This document shows positions 9,031 to 17,703 of a stretch of DNA of 30,909 bases, one piece after another. The notes under the pieces were generated by a model that made no database searches, was not told where the DNA came from, and worked only from the letters and a program-made list of their open reading frames with translations. The stretch lies in contig JANQDY010000004.1 of assembly GCA_028278625.1 (NCBI GenBank), forward strand, positions 1 to 30,909, written 5' to 3'. The position numbers and the translations under genes are program-made. Origin of the DNA: Thermodesulfobacteriota bacterium. GTDB taxonomy: Bacteria; Desulfobacterota; DSM-4660; Desulfatiglandales; Desulfatiglandaceae. Every line of letters starts with the position of its first letter. Position 1 is the first letter of the stretch.

Positions 9031-9057
9031 TTTATAGTGCTCGCGGGAAGGTTTCAA
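9031..9057 (-). promoter_or_regulatory. Possible sigma70-like promoter of the tol operon
   Basis: On the minus strand TTGAAA (plus 9052-9057) and TATAAA (plus 9031-9036) lie about 75 nt upstream of the tolQ ATG. The spacer is 15 bases, shorter than ideal, so this is tentative. Confidence 0.3.
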
Positions 9058-9134
9058 GCAGAATCTTTCTGAATGCGGATTGCGTAAAAACCATCAACCT
9101 GATTTGCCGGATTCGCGTAGGCGACCCTTTTGAT

Positions 9135-9647
9135 TCAAGAGCCCGTGTGAAGTCTGAACCTTTCTACAAGAAAATCCACCAGACCATGGATATCCTCAAG
9201 GGTGAATCGTGGAACTTTCATTTCAACCGGAATGTCGCTCATCAAGGCAATCACATTGTCATCCTCTTGACACAGCGGCCTTTCGTGAATCTCAGATCTG
9301 AAAATTTCTACCTTGGGCCGGTTCTGTTTCTTATATCCTTCCGTCAGTATGACATTCACATTGTGGAAGAATTTTCTCAATTCATCGGGTTTGTGGTCGT
9401 GATCCACATCCATCACCATTCCGATCTGGTAGGGAGATGAGATCACCGTCGTACAGGCACCGGCCTGTTTATGGCGCCAGCTGTCTTTTCCGGGTTTGTC
9501 CATTTGGAACCCGTGGACGTCATGTTTTATGCTGCCCACCCGGTAGCCGCGGCGCGTCAACTCTCCAATCAATTTTTCCATTAGGGTGGTTTTTCCAGAA
9601 CCCGAATAACCGACAATAGAGATAATGGGGGGCCGGTTCACTTCCAT
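9135..9647 (-). CDS. mobB: Molybdopterin-guanine dinucleotide biosynthesis adaptor MobB
   Basis: This is a 170-residue GTP-binding MobB-type protein that assists insertion or maturation of the molybdenum cofactor as its guanine dinucleotide. The P-loop is GYSGSGKTT (about residues 13-21). The family marks GYRVGSIKHDVHGFQMD, PGKDSWRHKQAGA and VILTEGYKKQNRPKVEI follow in the usual order. The ATG at 9647 is taken as the start; a TTG codon immediately upstream is also possible. A GGAG ribosome binding site is visible. Length is normal. It is the last gene of the molybdenum operon, 26 nt after the ModE-type regulator. Confidence 0.92.
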   Translation of the reverse strand: MEVNRPPIISIVGYSGSGKTTLMEKLIGELTRRGYRVGSIKHDVHGFQMDKPGKDSWRHKQAGACTTVISSPYQIGMVMDVDHDHKPDELRKFFHNVNVILTEGYKKQNRPKVEIFRSEIHERPLCQEDDNVIALMSDIPVEMKVPRFTLEDIHGLVDFLVERFRLHTGS

Positions 9648-9676
9648 CAAGCTGATTCTCCTAAACTGATGCGTCT

Positions 9677-10018
9677 TTATTCACCGAAAACATCCCTGAA
9701 GCAGCGGTTGTCTTCCTCCAGACAGCGTGTTTTGAGCTTTCGGTATTTTTCGAGCAATTCCTTTCCTTCCGACGTGAGCCTGCTGCCGTCCCTTCGATCC
9801 GCGTGAACGATACTCCTGCCCAGATACGATTCCGTGACCTTGATTTTGCTCCAGACCCCTTTGTAGCTCATTTTCATCAGTTTTGCGGTTTTGTTGATGG
9901 ATCCGGTTCTGTCGATGGTTTCCAGGATCTCCTTTCTCCCCTCACCCATGATGATGCGATCCTGGTCATCGACGACCCAGTGACGGCTTTTAAGCCTCAG
10001 CGATACGTCCTTTGCCAC
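9677..10018 (-). CDS. ModE-type N-terminal HTH protein (LysR-like HTH without sensor)
   Basis: This 113-residue protein matches the N-terminal DNA-binding part of ModE, the molybdate-responsive repressor. The winged helix-turn-helix lies at about residues 25-85 (KEILETIDRTGSINKTAKLMKMSYKGVWSKI, then DRRDGSRLTSEGKELLEKY). The C-terminal molybdate-binding di-Mop domains of full ModE are absent, so ligand sensing by this chain is unlikely without a partner. The GTG start at 10018 has an excellent ribosome binding site (AGGAGG, 6 nt upstream) and lies inside the end of the preceding moeA fusion gene, overlapping it by 29 nt. It probably regulates this operon or molybdate uptake genes elsewhere (inference). 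Confidence 0.87.
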   Translation of the reverse strand: MAKDVSLRLKSRHWVVDDQDRIIMGEGRKEILETIDRTGSINKTAKLMKMSYKGVWSKIKVTESYLGRSIVHADRRDGSRLTSEGKELLEKYRKLKTRCLEEDNRCFRDVFGE

Positions 10019-11951
10019 TTTTCACCTCCTCGAATAGTACGCCGCTTCTGGACGGATCGTATCCCCCCAGTAAAGACACACGCTTTCGAAAATCATCAGA
10101 CCCCATGATGTCCATCACCCTCTTCACATTGGGCTGATCCAGCATATGGGTCGGCACGATTAGATCATACTGTTCCTGGGCAATGGGGATAAAATCGAGG
10201 TCCAGCGCTTTTGCCGCCGCATAAATCCCCATGCCGCAGTCGGCGGCCCCGCTCAAGATGTCCACCGCCACCGCCATGTGGGTAAACTCCTCATGATCAT
10301 ACCCTTTCACAGCGCTTTTTTGGATATCGGCCCGGGCAAGTTCAAAATCGAGGAGAACCCTGGTGCCGCTCCCCCCCTGGCGATTAACAAAAAGCACGTC
10401 GTCCCGCGTGAGATCCTCTATTCCCTGAATCTTTTTGGGGTTCCCTTTTTTAATGATCAGACCCTGTTCCCGCAGCACCAAGTGGAAGACCGTCACGTCC
10501 ATGTTGGGAATGTAGCGTTTGATGTAAGAGAGATTATAGGCGCCGGTCTCCGTATCCAGAAGGTGGCTTCCCGCCATGTGACAGGTCCCTTTTCGAATGG
10601 CAAGGAGTCCGCCAAGGCTCCCCACGTTCCCCGAGGAAATTCGTACGCGACCGCTCCTCCGCTTTACTTCATCCCCCAGGATGTCAATGGAGATATCGTG
10701 GCTGCCGATGACGACGACGGTGTTTAGGAGATCCGCCTCATCCACCAGGAGCTCAGCCATAGTCTTCTCTCCTTGGATGATCCCTTCGGAAAGGGCGGGT
10801 ATGCGGATAATCCCTTCCGCCCGGGTCAAGGTGGTAATGGAGCCCGCCGCCCTGGGAAGCGGCGTGGCCACATGACGATCACCGACCCTCCCGATATTGA
10901 CCCGAAGAAATTCTTCAGTACCTACCTTGGACGGAATCGGTCTGGTGGGCTCAACCTCCATGGCCGGTCTTTTGGGGGGTGAGACACCCTGAAGATCAAA
11001 GAGCAGCGGCTTCACAAATTGCTCGAAGGAGAGGGCTGCTGAAACCGCGTAACCGGGATTGCCGATCACCGGCTTTCCTTTCACAATCCCGAGGATCGTT
11101 GGTTTGCCCGGCATCATGGCAACACCGTGGACCAGCACCTCCCCCATTTCACGGATGGCATGGACCGTAAAGTCCTTGCTCCCGGCGGATGATCCCGCAT
11201 TGATGATGACCACATCCGCCTGTGAGTCAACTGATGTGCGCAATGCCTCCTCTATCTTTTCTCGGGCATCGGGAACGATGTCGCGGACGAGGGGCACACC
11301 ACCGCATTCCCTCACAAGGGCCGCAAGAACCCAAGCATTGTATTCTACAATTCGCCCTTCCCCCGGCATTTCCCCTTTTGAAATGTCTTTGTGGGCCATG
11401 AGTTCGCTTCCGGTGGGAATGATGACCACCCGGGGCCTCTTACGCACATTGAGGGAAAAGACCCCGCCGCTTAGGAGCGCCCCGATATCGTGAGCCCGGA
11501 TCCGATGGTTCTGGGGAAAGAGCAACTGGGTGGCAACGATATCCTCACCCACTTTTCTCACATGCTGCCACGGATAGGCGGAAGACCGGATTTCCACATG
11601 CCCCTCATCCACCATGTGGAGGTCTTCAATCATGATCACCGCATTAAAGGGTCCGGGGAGGGGCTGTCCGGTATTCACCCAGACGGCGTCTTCATCCAGT
11701 TTTAAAATGACCGGAGATCGGTCGGTGGCACCATAGGTCTTTTCGGCGCCCACCGCAATACCGTCCATGGCAGAGGCATGGTAGGTGGGAGCTGAGGCTT
11801 TGGCAAAAACCGGTTCAGCGGTGATTCGCCCGTCACTCTCCTCGGCCCCCACACGGGTGACCCCGGTCATCCGGCCTTCAGCGAAACGGGAAAAAAAGAT
11901 GTTTTGCGCCTCCTTAAGAGACTTCATGGAAAGATATACCTGTCTTTTCAT
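9990..11951 (-). CDS. MoeA-like molybdopterin protein fused to a periplasmic-binding-like domain
   Basis: This 653-residue protein combines two parts. Residues about 9-404 are a MoeA domain, which inserts Mo or W into adenylated molybdopterin. They include SAMDGIAVGAEKTYGAT near 60, the GSSAGSKDF loop near 253, MMPGKPTILG near 279 and NPGYAVSA near 298, then the C-terminal beta-barrel. Residues about 411-640 are a PBP-like (LysR substrate-binding type) domain (VVVIGSHDISIDIL, GSLGGLLAIRKGTCHMAGSH, NRQGGSGTRVLLDFEL, HMAVAVDILSGAADCGMGIYAAAKAL). That domain is similar to molybdate/tungstate-binding proteins. The fusion is known in anaerobes and archaea. GAGGAAG stands before the ATG at 11951; an internal Met at codon 9 is an alternative. 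It follows a stand-alone moeA by 25 nt. Confidence 0.92.
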   Translation of the reverse strand: MKRQVYLSMKSLKEAQNIFFSRFAEGRMTGVTRVGAEESDGRITAEPVFAKASAPTYHASAMDGIAVGAEKTYGATDRSPVILKLDEDAVWVNTGQPLPGPFNAVIMIEDLHMVDEGHVEIRSSAYPWQHVRKVGEDIVATQLLFPQNHRIRAHDIGALLSGGVFSLNVRKRPRVVIIPTGSELMAHKDISKGEMPGEGRIVEYNAWVLAALVRECGGVPLVRDIVPDAREKIEEALRTSVDSQADVVIINAGSSAGSKDFTVHAIREMGEVLVHGVAMMPGKPTILGIVKGKPVIGNPGYAVSAALSFEQFVKPLLFDLQGVSPPKRPAMEVEPTRPIPSKVGTEEFLRVNIGRVGDRHVATPLPRAAGSITTLTRAEGIIRIPALSEGIIQGEKTMAELLVDEADLLNTVVVIGSHDISIDILGDEVKRRSGRVRISSGNVGSLGGLLAIRKGTCHMAGSHLLDTETGAYNLSYIKRYIPNMDVTVFHLVLREQGLIIKKGNPKKIQGIEDLTRDDVLFVNRQGGSGTRVLLDFELARADIQKSAVKGYDHEEFTHMAVAVDILSGAADCGMGIYAAAKALDLDFIPIAQEQYDLIVPTHMLDQPNVKRVMDIMGSDDFRKRVSLLGGYDPSRSGVLFEEVKSGKGRIAEA

Positions 11952-11976
11952 TCACTTCCTCTTCATTCAAGAATGC

Positions 11977-13209
11977 CTAAAAGAGCATTACCTCTATGGT
12001 TTCACCCTCATACAGGCCCTCGGCATTCATATGGATCCTGACCAGGCCATCTGCTTGGGCCAGGGTTGAAATCAATCCTGACTTTCCGAAAACGGGGACT
12101 GCCCATCGTTTTTCCCCCTCTTGCTCCAGCCTGATTCGAACATAGTCCTCACGTCCGCCGGCGGAAGGGATGTTCCGTTTCAAAACCGCTTCTATGATCC
12201 TGGGAATGCCGCTGCCGTTAGAGGAGGTTCCGGAAAGCTTTCTGAGCAATTTCCTCATAAAAACCTCCCCCACCACCAGGGCCGAAGCCGGGTGGCCGGG
12301 GAGTCCCACGAGGGCTTTGGTCCCGGAACGCCCCACGATGGTCGGTTTGCCGGGACTCAGGGAGATACCGTGGACCAGGAGTTCAAAATCGGCCAGTGTT
12401 TCAAAAACCTGCAGGGTGAGGTCTCTCGTTCCCACCGAACTGCCGCCGGATATCCATACCGCATCCGCGGCGGCGAGGGCCTCTTCCACCATTCCTCTCA
12501 AGGATTCGAAATGATCCCCGCAAATGCCCATATGCACGGGAATCGCACCCATGTTTCGGCACAGGGCGCCCAGCGTGTATCGGTTGATGTCCCGCACCTG
12601 TCCGGGGCTCGGTTTTCGGGAAACCGGCACCATTTCGTCTCCCGTAGAGAGAATGGCCACTTTCGGCTGTCGAAACACCGGGACCTCTGAAAAACCGAGC
12701 CCTGCCAGCACCCCCAGGTCCTGGGGACGCAGTCGCTGGCCTTTTTCAAGGATTACCGAACCCTTTTTGTAATCATCCCCCGGTTGAATGGTGTTTTCCA
12801 AAGGAGAAACGGCGCGGCTGACTTCAAGGGTTTCTTCGTCCAGAAGGGTGCAGTATTCGATCATCACCACCCCGTCGGCGCCTTCAGGCAGCATCCCCCC
12901 GGTGGGGATCTTTACCGCCTGCCCGCTTCCTACGGTCACCTTGCCGGCCTCCCCCATGGAGACCTCGCCGGTTATCTCCAGGAGAGCGGGAAGGCTTTCC
13001 GTGGCGCCGAAGGTGCTCCTGGCCTTAACCGCATAGCCATCCATGGTGGATTTTTGGAAATCCGGCAGGTCCTCGGGTGCGGTGAGATCAACGCTCAGCA
13101 CGCGATCAAAGGCATTCTCCAAAGAAACGGTCTCCCCGCCCACTGGGGAAAAACCGTCAATAATGTGAAAAACTTCATCCGGGGTCTTGAGTTTGAAAAA
13201 CGATTCCAT
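11977..13209 (-). CDS. moeA: Molybdopterin molybdenumtransferase MoeA
   Basis: This is a 410-residue stand-alone MoeA of normal length, catalysing metal insertion into MPT-AMP. Motifs run in order: FQKSTMDGYAVKARSTFGAT (about 51-70), IPTGGMLPEGADGVVMIE (about 101-118), the MoCF-binding block ILSTGDEMVP, GGSSVGTRDLTLQV, LSPGKPTIVG and LVGLPGHPASALV, then the barrel domain ending with VRIHMNAEGLYEGETIEVML. It heads the operon moeA, moeA-PBP, modE-like, mobB. Two MoeA paralogues side by side may separate Mo from W handling, or MPT from guanine-dinucleotide cofactor pathways (inference). A short AGGAG stands close to the ATG. Confidence 0.93.
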   Translation of the reverse strand: MESFFKLKTPDEVFHIIDGFSPVGGETVSLENAFDRVLSVDLTAPEDLPDFQKSTMDGYAVKARSTFGATESLPALLEITGEVSMGEAGKVTVGSGQAVKIPTGGMLPEGADGVVMIEYCTLLDEETLEVSRAVSPLENTIQPGDDYKKGSVILEKGQRLRPQDLGVLAGLGFSEVPVFRQPKVAILSTGDEMVPVSRKPSPGQVRDINRYTLGALCRNMGAIPVHMGICGDHFESLRGMVEEALAAADAVWISGGSSVGTRDLTLQVFETLADFELLVHGISLSPGKPTIVGRSGTKALVGLPGHPASALVVGEVFMRKLLRKLSGTSSNGSGIPRIIEAVLKRNIPSAGGREDYVRIRLEQEGEKRWAVPVFGKSGLISTLAQADGLVRIHMNAEGLYEGETIEVMLF

Positions 13210-13319
13210 CTACTCCTGGTTGTCTGTGACACGATCATTTAAGGCATTTCGCCGAGCGTCTTTGGCTGAATGATTCGGGGTTAATATGTCATAAGCGATA
13301 TAACACTGCAACCAGAAAA

Positions 13320-13350
13320 AGGGGGCACGGCACTTTCGCCCCTGCCCCCT
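13320..13350 (-). terminator. Rho-independent terminator after the CBS-ACT gene
   Basis: AGGGGGCA (plus 13320-13327) and TGCCCCCT (plus 13343-13350) form a perfect 8-bp stem with a further GGC/GCC pair inside. On the minus strand it is followed by a T-run (plus-strand A-run at 13316-13320). It lies 39 nt past the stop codon of the minus-strand CBS gene and upstream of moeA, so the two transcription units are separate. Confidence 0.75.
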
Positions 13351-13388
13351 ATCAACAATTTCTATGATTTTTTCGATTCGATTGAATT

Positions 13389-14069
13389 TCAGGAAAAGAT
13401 CTCCCGCCGATTTTCCCGATGGTCCACCACGTACCGATAGGTGGCTATTTCACCCAGCTCCTTTTCAAGCTGGGGAAGCTGATCCCGCTCAACGCCGTAC
13501 ATACGGATAAATACTTTGCGATATCCTTCCCGCACATTTTCATAGGAGCTCAGGATGCTGACCATGCGGCCTCCGTATTTGCGGATGACGTCAGCCAGTT
13601 CGCGGATTGAGCCGGGACGGTCCTCCGCTTCAAAGGCAAACTGAATGCCCCGTTTGCCCACCCCCGTAAGGGAGATCAACACGCGGAACAGGTCGTTCTT
13701 GGTGATAATGCCAACCACATGGCCATCCCCATCCATAACGGGGGCACCGGAAATCTTCTTATCAAGAAGCACTTCCGCAGCCTCTTCGACGGTAAAATCG
13801 AAGGGGATGGTCACCGGATCTTTGGTCATAATTTCCTGAACTTTGATTTTTGTGATCAGGAATAGGAGTTCGTGTACCTCTAAGGCGTTCGCATCGGATG
13901 CGGAAGCCCGTTTGAGATCCCGATCCGTGACCACACCCACCAGTTTCCCTTTTTTCATCACCGGCAGAATGGAAATGCTGTTCTCTTTCAGCTTGTGCAT
14001 GGCTTCCTGCATACTGTCATTGATATCCACCGTAATAACGGTTTTGCTCATCCAGTTTTTGACCAACAT
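13389..14069 (-). CDS. CBS-CBS-ACT domain protein (AcuB-like)
   Basis: This 226-residue cytoplasmic protein has two CBS domains at about residues 1-58 (MLVKNWMSKTVITVDIND ... VTDRDLKR) and 75-132 (VQEIMTKDPVTIPFDFTVEEA ... IITKNDLFRVL). A C-terminal ACT-like domain follows at about 138-210 (FAFEAEDRPGSIRELADVIRKYG). CBS pairs bind adenine nucleotides and ACT domains bind small ligands such as amino acids, so this looks like an energy- or metabolite-sensing protein. The arrangement matches proteins named AcuB, but there is no acetoin operon here. The start at 14069 is fixed by GGGAGG seven bases upstream; an earlier in-frame Met has no such site. A terminator follows. Confidence 0.88.
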   Translation of the reverse strand: MLVKNWMSKTVITVDINDSMQEAMHKLKENSISILPVMKKGKLVGVVTDRDLKRASASDANALEVHELLFLITKIKVQEIMTKDPVTIPFDFTVEEAAEVLLDKKISGAPVMDGDGHVVGIITKNDLFRVLISLTGVGKRGIQFAFEAEDRPGSIRELADVIRKYGGRMVSILSSYENVREGYRKVFIRMYGVERDQLPQLEKELGEIATYRYVVDHRENRREIFS

Positions 14070-14515
14070 CGCAATTCCTCCCTTCTCATGGCTTTTCCAC
14101 ATTCCGCTGTCCCATCCTTTCTCTACCGTACCAGCAAATACAGGGGTTTTTCAATTGCGGATTGCCGATTCTTGATTATTTTTACCATATTCGGTCGTGA
14201 TACGGGGAATTGAAAACGGAAGGGGTGTTAAAGTGAGAAAAAGGCTTCGTCAGATGGCCCTTTCATCCCAAACAGATACAAAGCCCTCCCTTTTTGAGCC
14301 ATTTTCCGACTGGCTAAAAGGGTTTTGGCCGTTTACGGTTGCATCTTCGGCCGCTTCTGATGTATTTTTATCATTTACCAAGGTCTCTCCCCCATGACCG
14401 TAGACCCGAATTCTGCGCTGTAATGAATCCCGTCCTCTTAAACGGCTCAAGTGGGAACCAAGGATAATGCGGCAATCCTTGGATCACGGGACAGATCAGA
14501 CGGCGAATCGCCATA
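14070..14515. other. Intergenic region between divergent CBS-ACT and kinase genes
   Basis: These 446 bases separate the minus-strand CBS gene from the plus-strand kinase gene. A possible small plus-strand gene (GTG at 14233 to 14397, 54 codons) has a ribosome-binding-like GGAAGGGG seven bases upstream, but its peptide, starting with MRKRLRQMALSS if read from GTG, resembles nothing I know. The stretch also contains the strong hairpin at 14458-14482. Confidence 0.4.
14458..14482 (+). repeat. Hairpin in the kinase leader
   Basis: CCAAGGAT (14458-14465) and ATCCTTGG (14475-14482) form a perfect 8-bp stem with a 9-base loop. No T-run follows. It lies 33 nt before the first possible kinase start codon, in the probable 5-prime leader. 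Confidence 0.5.
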
Positions 14516-17500
14516 ATGCCATTGGTTTTGTTTCTGAATTCCGGAATTCGACAAGTGCTTTCCATGGACAACCTCTCTCACAAACAAGAAAACACCCATT
14601 CATCGCAAGACGCCAAAGATATCAGTTGCCGTGTGACGCGGACACTTCTGTTGTATGTTAAAGAGCAGAACAACGGCACCTTGGGAAGCCTTCTTGCGGG
14701 ACTCTCCCTGGATGAAACCTACCTTTCGGACGTTAACAACTGGGTTTCACACAGTTTCCTGCAAACGCTCTACGGGCGTATGGTCGACCTGCTGGGAGAT
14801 GAAAACGCGGTGTACAACATGACGCTGGCATCTGAGAGGCTTCAGTCTTTAGGGATACTGGACCGTATTGTTCGATTGCTCGGCAGTCCAAAACTGATTT
14901 ACTCTCAAGCGCCCAAATACAACAAATACCTAAAACTGAACGGCAGCGTCTACATTCGTGAAATCGGAGAATCATCGGTTCTTTTGGAAGACCGCTACCA
15001 CGATGGCGCTCAAAAGACCAAGTGGGACTGTGACTATACCCGTGGAATTTTGGCCGGCATTCCGACAATGTTCGGATTACCGCAAGCGGAGGTTGAAGAG
15101 GTCAAATGTCAAGTGGCACGGAAAAAATACGGCCATCGCATTTGGCCCCATAATCCGCCCCATGGATGCGGCGGATGTCTCTACCGTGTGCACTGGAATA
15201 CGGACAAAGTCCCATTTTGGAAACGCTTTTTTCTTAAGCGCAGATCCCACCTTAAAGCCATAGAAGATCTGGGCCGGGCCAATGCCACCATACAAGCCAA
15301 ATACGATGAAATACGGGAGCTGGCCAATCAGCTCAAAGACACAAACAAACGGCTGGCCGAATCAGAGCGAAAATACCGACTCATGGCTGAGAATGTTTCG
15401 GATACCATGTTTATTATTAACCTTCCTTCTCTTACCATTGACTTCGTAAGCCCCTCCGTACAGCGACTTCGCGGGTTTACACCGGAAGAGGCAATGGCAT
15501 TGGGCATTGAAGGGACATTATCGCCCGAATCATTGATGAAAGTATCCATCATCCTTAAAGAGGAACTGGCCAGGGACCATCATCCGGGTGTAGACCCCAT
15601 GCGTTCTCGTACCATTGAGGTGGAAAACTCGTTAAAGGGAGGTGGTTACGCCTGGGTCGAAACCACGGTTTCATTTGTTCGCGATGAATCCGGGGACCCT
15701 GTCGCCGTATTGGGTGTGACGCGAGACATATCGGCCCGTAAACAGGCGGAACGGAAAATCCTGGAAAGTGAAAAAAGATACCGCAACCTTTTCGAAAACG
15801 GAACGGATTTGATTTGCATTCATGACCTGGAGGGGAACCTTATAAAAACAAATCTCCCTTTTAAGGAGGAGGAATATGGATGGCGGGCCGGTGATCTTGA
15901 AGGGGCGAATATTCGCGATCTCTTACCGGAAAAACAGCGACCCGGATTTGATGAATACCTGCACCGCATCCTTGAAACCGGTTCGGATGAAGGATATCTA
16001 AAGGCATCCACGCCCTTGGGAAAAGAAGTAATACTTGAATACCGCAACAAGCTTATCAGAGACGACATGGGACGGCCGGAAATCGTTCAAGGATCCGCGC
16101 GAGACATTACTGAACGGAAAAAGGCTGAAGATGCATTGCGGCGGAGCGAAGAAAAATACCGGGACCTTGTAGAAAATATCGACGAGATTATTTATACCTT
16201 GGATGAGAAGGGACAAATCACCTATGTGAGTCCGGTCATCGAGCAAAAGAGCGGGTATGCGCAGAGCGAACTCATCGGGCATTCCATAAACGAGTTCCTT
16301 CACCCCGATGACTTGCCCCGGCTTTTGGAGCAGTTCCAGAAAGTTCAATCCGGTCATCTAAAACCCAATGAATATCGACTTGCTGCAAAGTCAGGGGAAA
16401 TCCATTGGGTCCGTGTTTCAAGCAGACCCGTCTATGAGGGGGACCGGTTTTTGGGGCTCAGAGGGGTTTTGTCGGATATTACTGAATCCAAAAGACTCCG
16501 GTCCGAATTGCAGCAAGCCCAGAGGATTGAGGCGATCGGTACCCTTGCAGGGGGCGTGGCCCACGACTTTAACAACCTTCTGATGGGCATTCAAGGCCGC
16601 GTCTCCCTGCTAGAATCGGAATTGGGCGCTTCCCACCCACTCCGGGAACACATGGAAGCCATCGAGGACTATGTAGAAAGCGCCTCAAGCCTGACACAGC
16701 AATTGCTCGGTTTGGCACGCGCCGGAAAATATGAGGTCAACCCCATCGAGGTAAACGAACTTCTTTTGTCCAGCGCCAACATGTTTGGGCGCACCAGAAA
16801 AGAAATCCGTATTCATACAAAGACCCATAAGGACCCTCTGGTTGTGGATGCGGACGAACAACAGATCAAGCAGGCGCTGTTGAATATTTACATTAATGCA
16901 TGGCAAGCAATGCCCGCGGGCGGAGATCTGTACATCGAAGCATCTGCTGTCCTTTTTGACGATGCGGATAAAACACCAGGGGGCATGGAACCCGGAAAAT
17001 ATGTAAAAATTTCAATTGTCGACACGGGAACCGGAATGGACGAAACAACCAGGCAACGGATTTTCGACCCGTTTTTCACCACAAGAGAAAAAAGCAGGGG
17101 AACGGGACTCGGCTTGGCGTCTGCTTATGGCATTTTCAAAAACCACGGAGGAACGATCACCGTTGACAGTGAAATCGGTCATGGCACCAGTTTTCATGTG
17201 TTTTTGCCCGCCTCAGCCAACGAAATCGCGCCGGAAAAAGCCCCGGGGAAGACGTTGATGAAAGGCGCCGAAACAATCCTTCTGGTAGATGATGAAAGGA
17301 TGATTCAAGAAGTGGCAAGCGAAATGTTGAAAACCCTTGGCTACGAAGTGCTGGTTGCCGGAGGCGGCCCAGAGGCAATTGAGACCATTGCCAAAAGGGG
17401 GGATGAGATTGATTTGGTGGTCCTGGATCTGATAATGCCGGGCATGGACGGTGGAACGGCATTTGATCAGATCAGGGCCATACGTCCCCATATGCCGATC

Positions 17501-17662
17501 GTTCTGTCCAGTGGATACGCCATTGATGGCCGGGCGAGGGATATCATCAGCAGAGGATGTAATGGGTTTATCCAAAAGCCTTTCAACATCTCATCCCTGT
17601 CTCAAAAGCTGAGAGAAATAATGGACAACCAAGAAACAACCGGCAACGTCGATTCAAATTGA
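14516..17662 (+). CDS. Hybrid PAS sensor histidine kinase with Cys-cluster N-terminal domain
   Basis: This is a soluble hybrid kinase of 1048 residues with no transmembrane segments. Residues about 30-240 form a V4R/HNOB-like sensory domain ending in a cysteine block (VKCQ at 198, then GCGGCLYRVHW at about 217-227). A coiled coil follows at about 245-285. PAS domains lie at about 285-410, 415-535 and 540-658. The HisKA domain has the phospho-accepting His683 in GGVAHDFNN. The HATPase domain shows the N-box (LLNIYINAWQAM), DTGTGM and the G2 loop GTGLGL near 862-868. The C-terminal receiver at about 918-1035 has Asp971 (VVLDLIMPGMDG) and Lys1021. All catalytic residues are present. No ribosome binding site distinguishes the ATG at 14516 from the one at 14564. 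The output partner is not in the window. Confidence 0.9.
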   Translation: MPLVLFLNSGIRQVLSMDNLSHKQENTHSSQDAKDISCRVTRTLLLYVKEQNNGTLGSLLAGLSLDETYLSDVNNWVSHSFLQTLYGRMVDLLGDENAVYNMTLASERLQSLGILDRIVRLLGSPKLIYSQAPKYNKYLKLNGSVYIREIGESSVLLEDRYHDGAQKTKWDCDYTRGILAGIPTMFGLPQAEVEEVKCQVARKKYGHRIWPHNPPHGCGGCLYRVHWNTDKVPFWKRFFLKRRSHLKAIEDLGRANATIQAKYDEIRELANQLKDTNKRLAESERKYRLMAENVSDTMFIINLPSLTIDFVSPSVQRLRGFTPEEAMALGIEGTLSPESLMKVSIILKEELARDHHPGVDPMRSRTIEVENSLKGGGYAWVETTVSFVRDESGDPVAVLGVTRDISARKQAERKILESEKRYRNLFENGTDLICIHDLEGNLIKTNLPFKEEEYGWRAGDLEGANIRDLLPEKQRPGFDEYLHRILETGSDEGYLKASTPLGKEVILEYRNKLIRDDMGRPEIVQGSARDITERKKAEDALRRSEEKYRDLVENIDEIIYTLDEKGQITYVSPVIEQKSGYAQSELIGHSINEFLHPDDLPRLLEQFQKVQSGHLKPNEYRLAAKSGEIHWVRVSSRPVYEGDRFLGLRGVLSDITESKRLRSELQQAQRIEAIGTLAGGVAHDFNNLLMGIQGRVSLLESELGASHPLREHMEAIEDYVESASSLTQQLLGLARAGKYEVNPIEVNELLLSSANMFGRTRKEIRIHTKTHKDPLVVDADEQQIKQALLNIYINAWQAMPAGGDLYIEASAVLFDDADKTPGGMEPGKYVKISIVDTGTGMDETTRQRIFDPFFTTREKSRGTGLGLASAYGIFKNHGGTITVDSEIGHGTSFHVFLPASANEIAPEKAPGKTLMKGAETILLVDDERMIQEVASEMLKTLGYEVLVAGGGPEAIETIAKRGDEIDLVVLDLIMPGMDGGTAFDQIRAIRPHMPIVLSSGYAIDGRARDIISRGCNGFIQKPFNISSLSQKLREIMDNQETTGNVDSN

Positions 17663-17703
17663 GCGCCGAACTTGACGTCCGATTCGACTTAATCCCCATT
17701 CCG

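Noticed and set aside
14233..14397. 54-codon plus-strand frame upstream of the hybrid kinase
   Set aside because: It has a ribosome-binding-like sequence, but no homology was recognised and the composition is unconvincing; mentioned only in the intergenic note.
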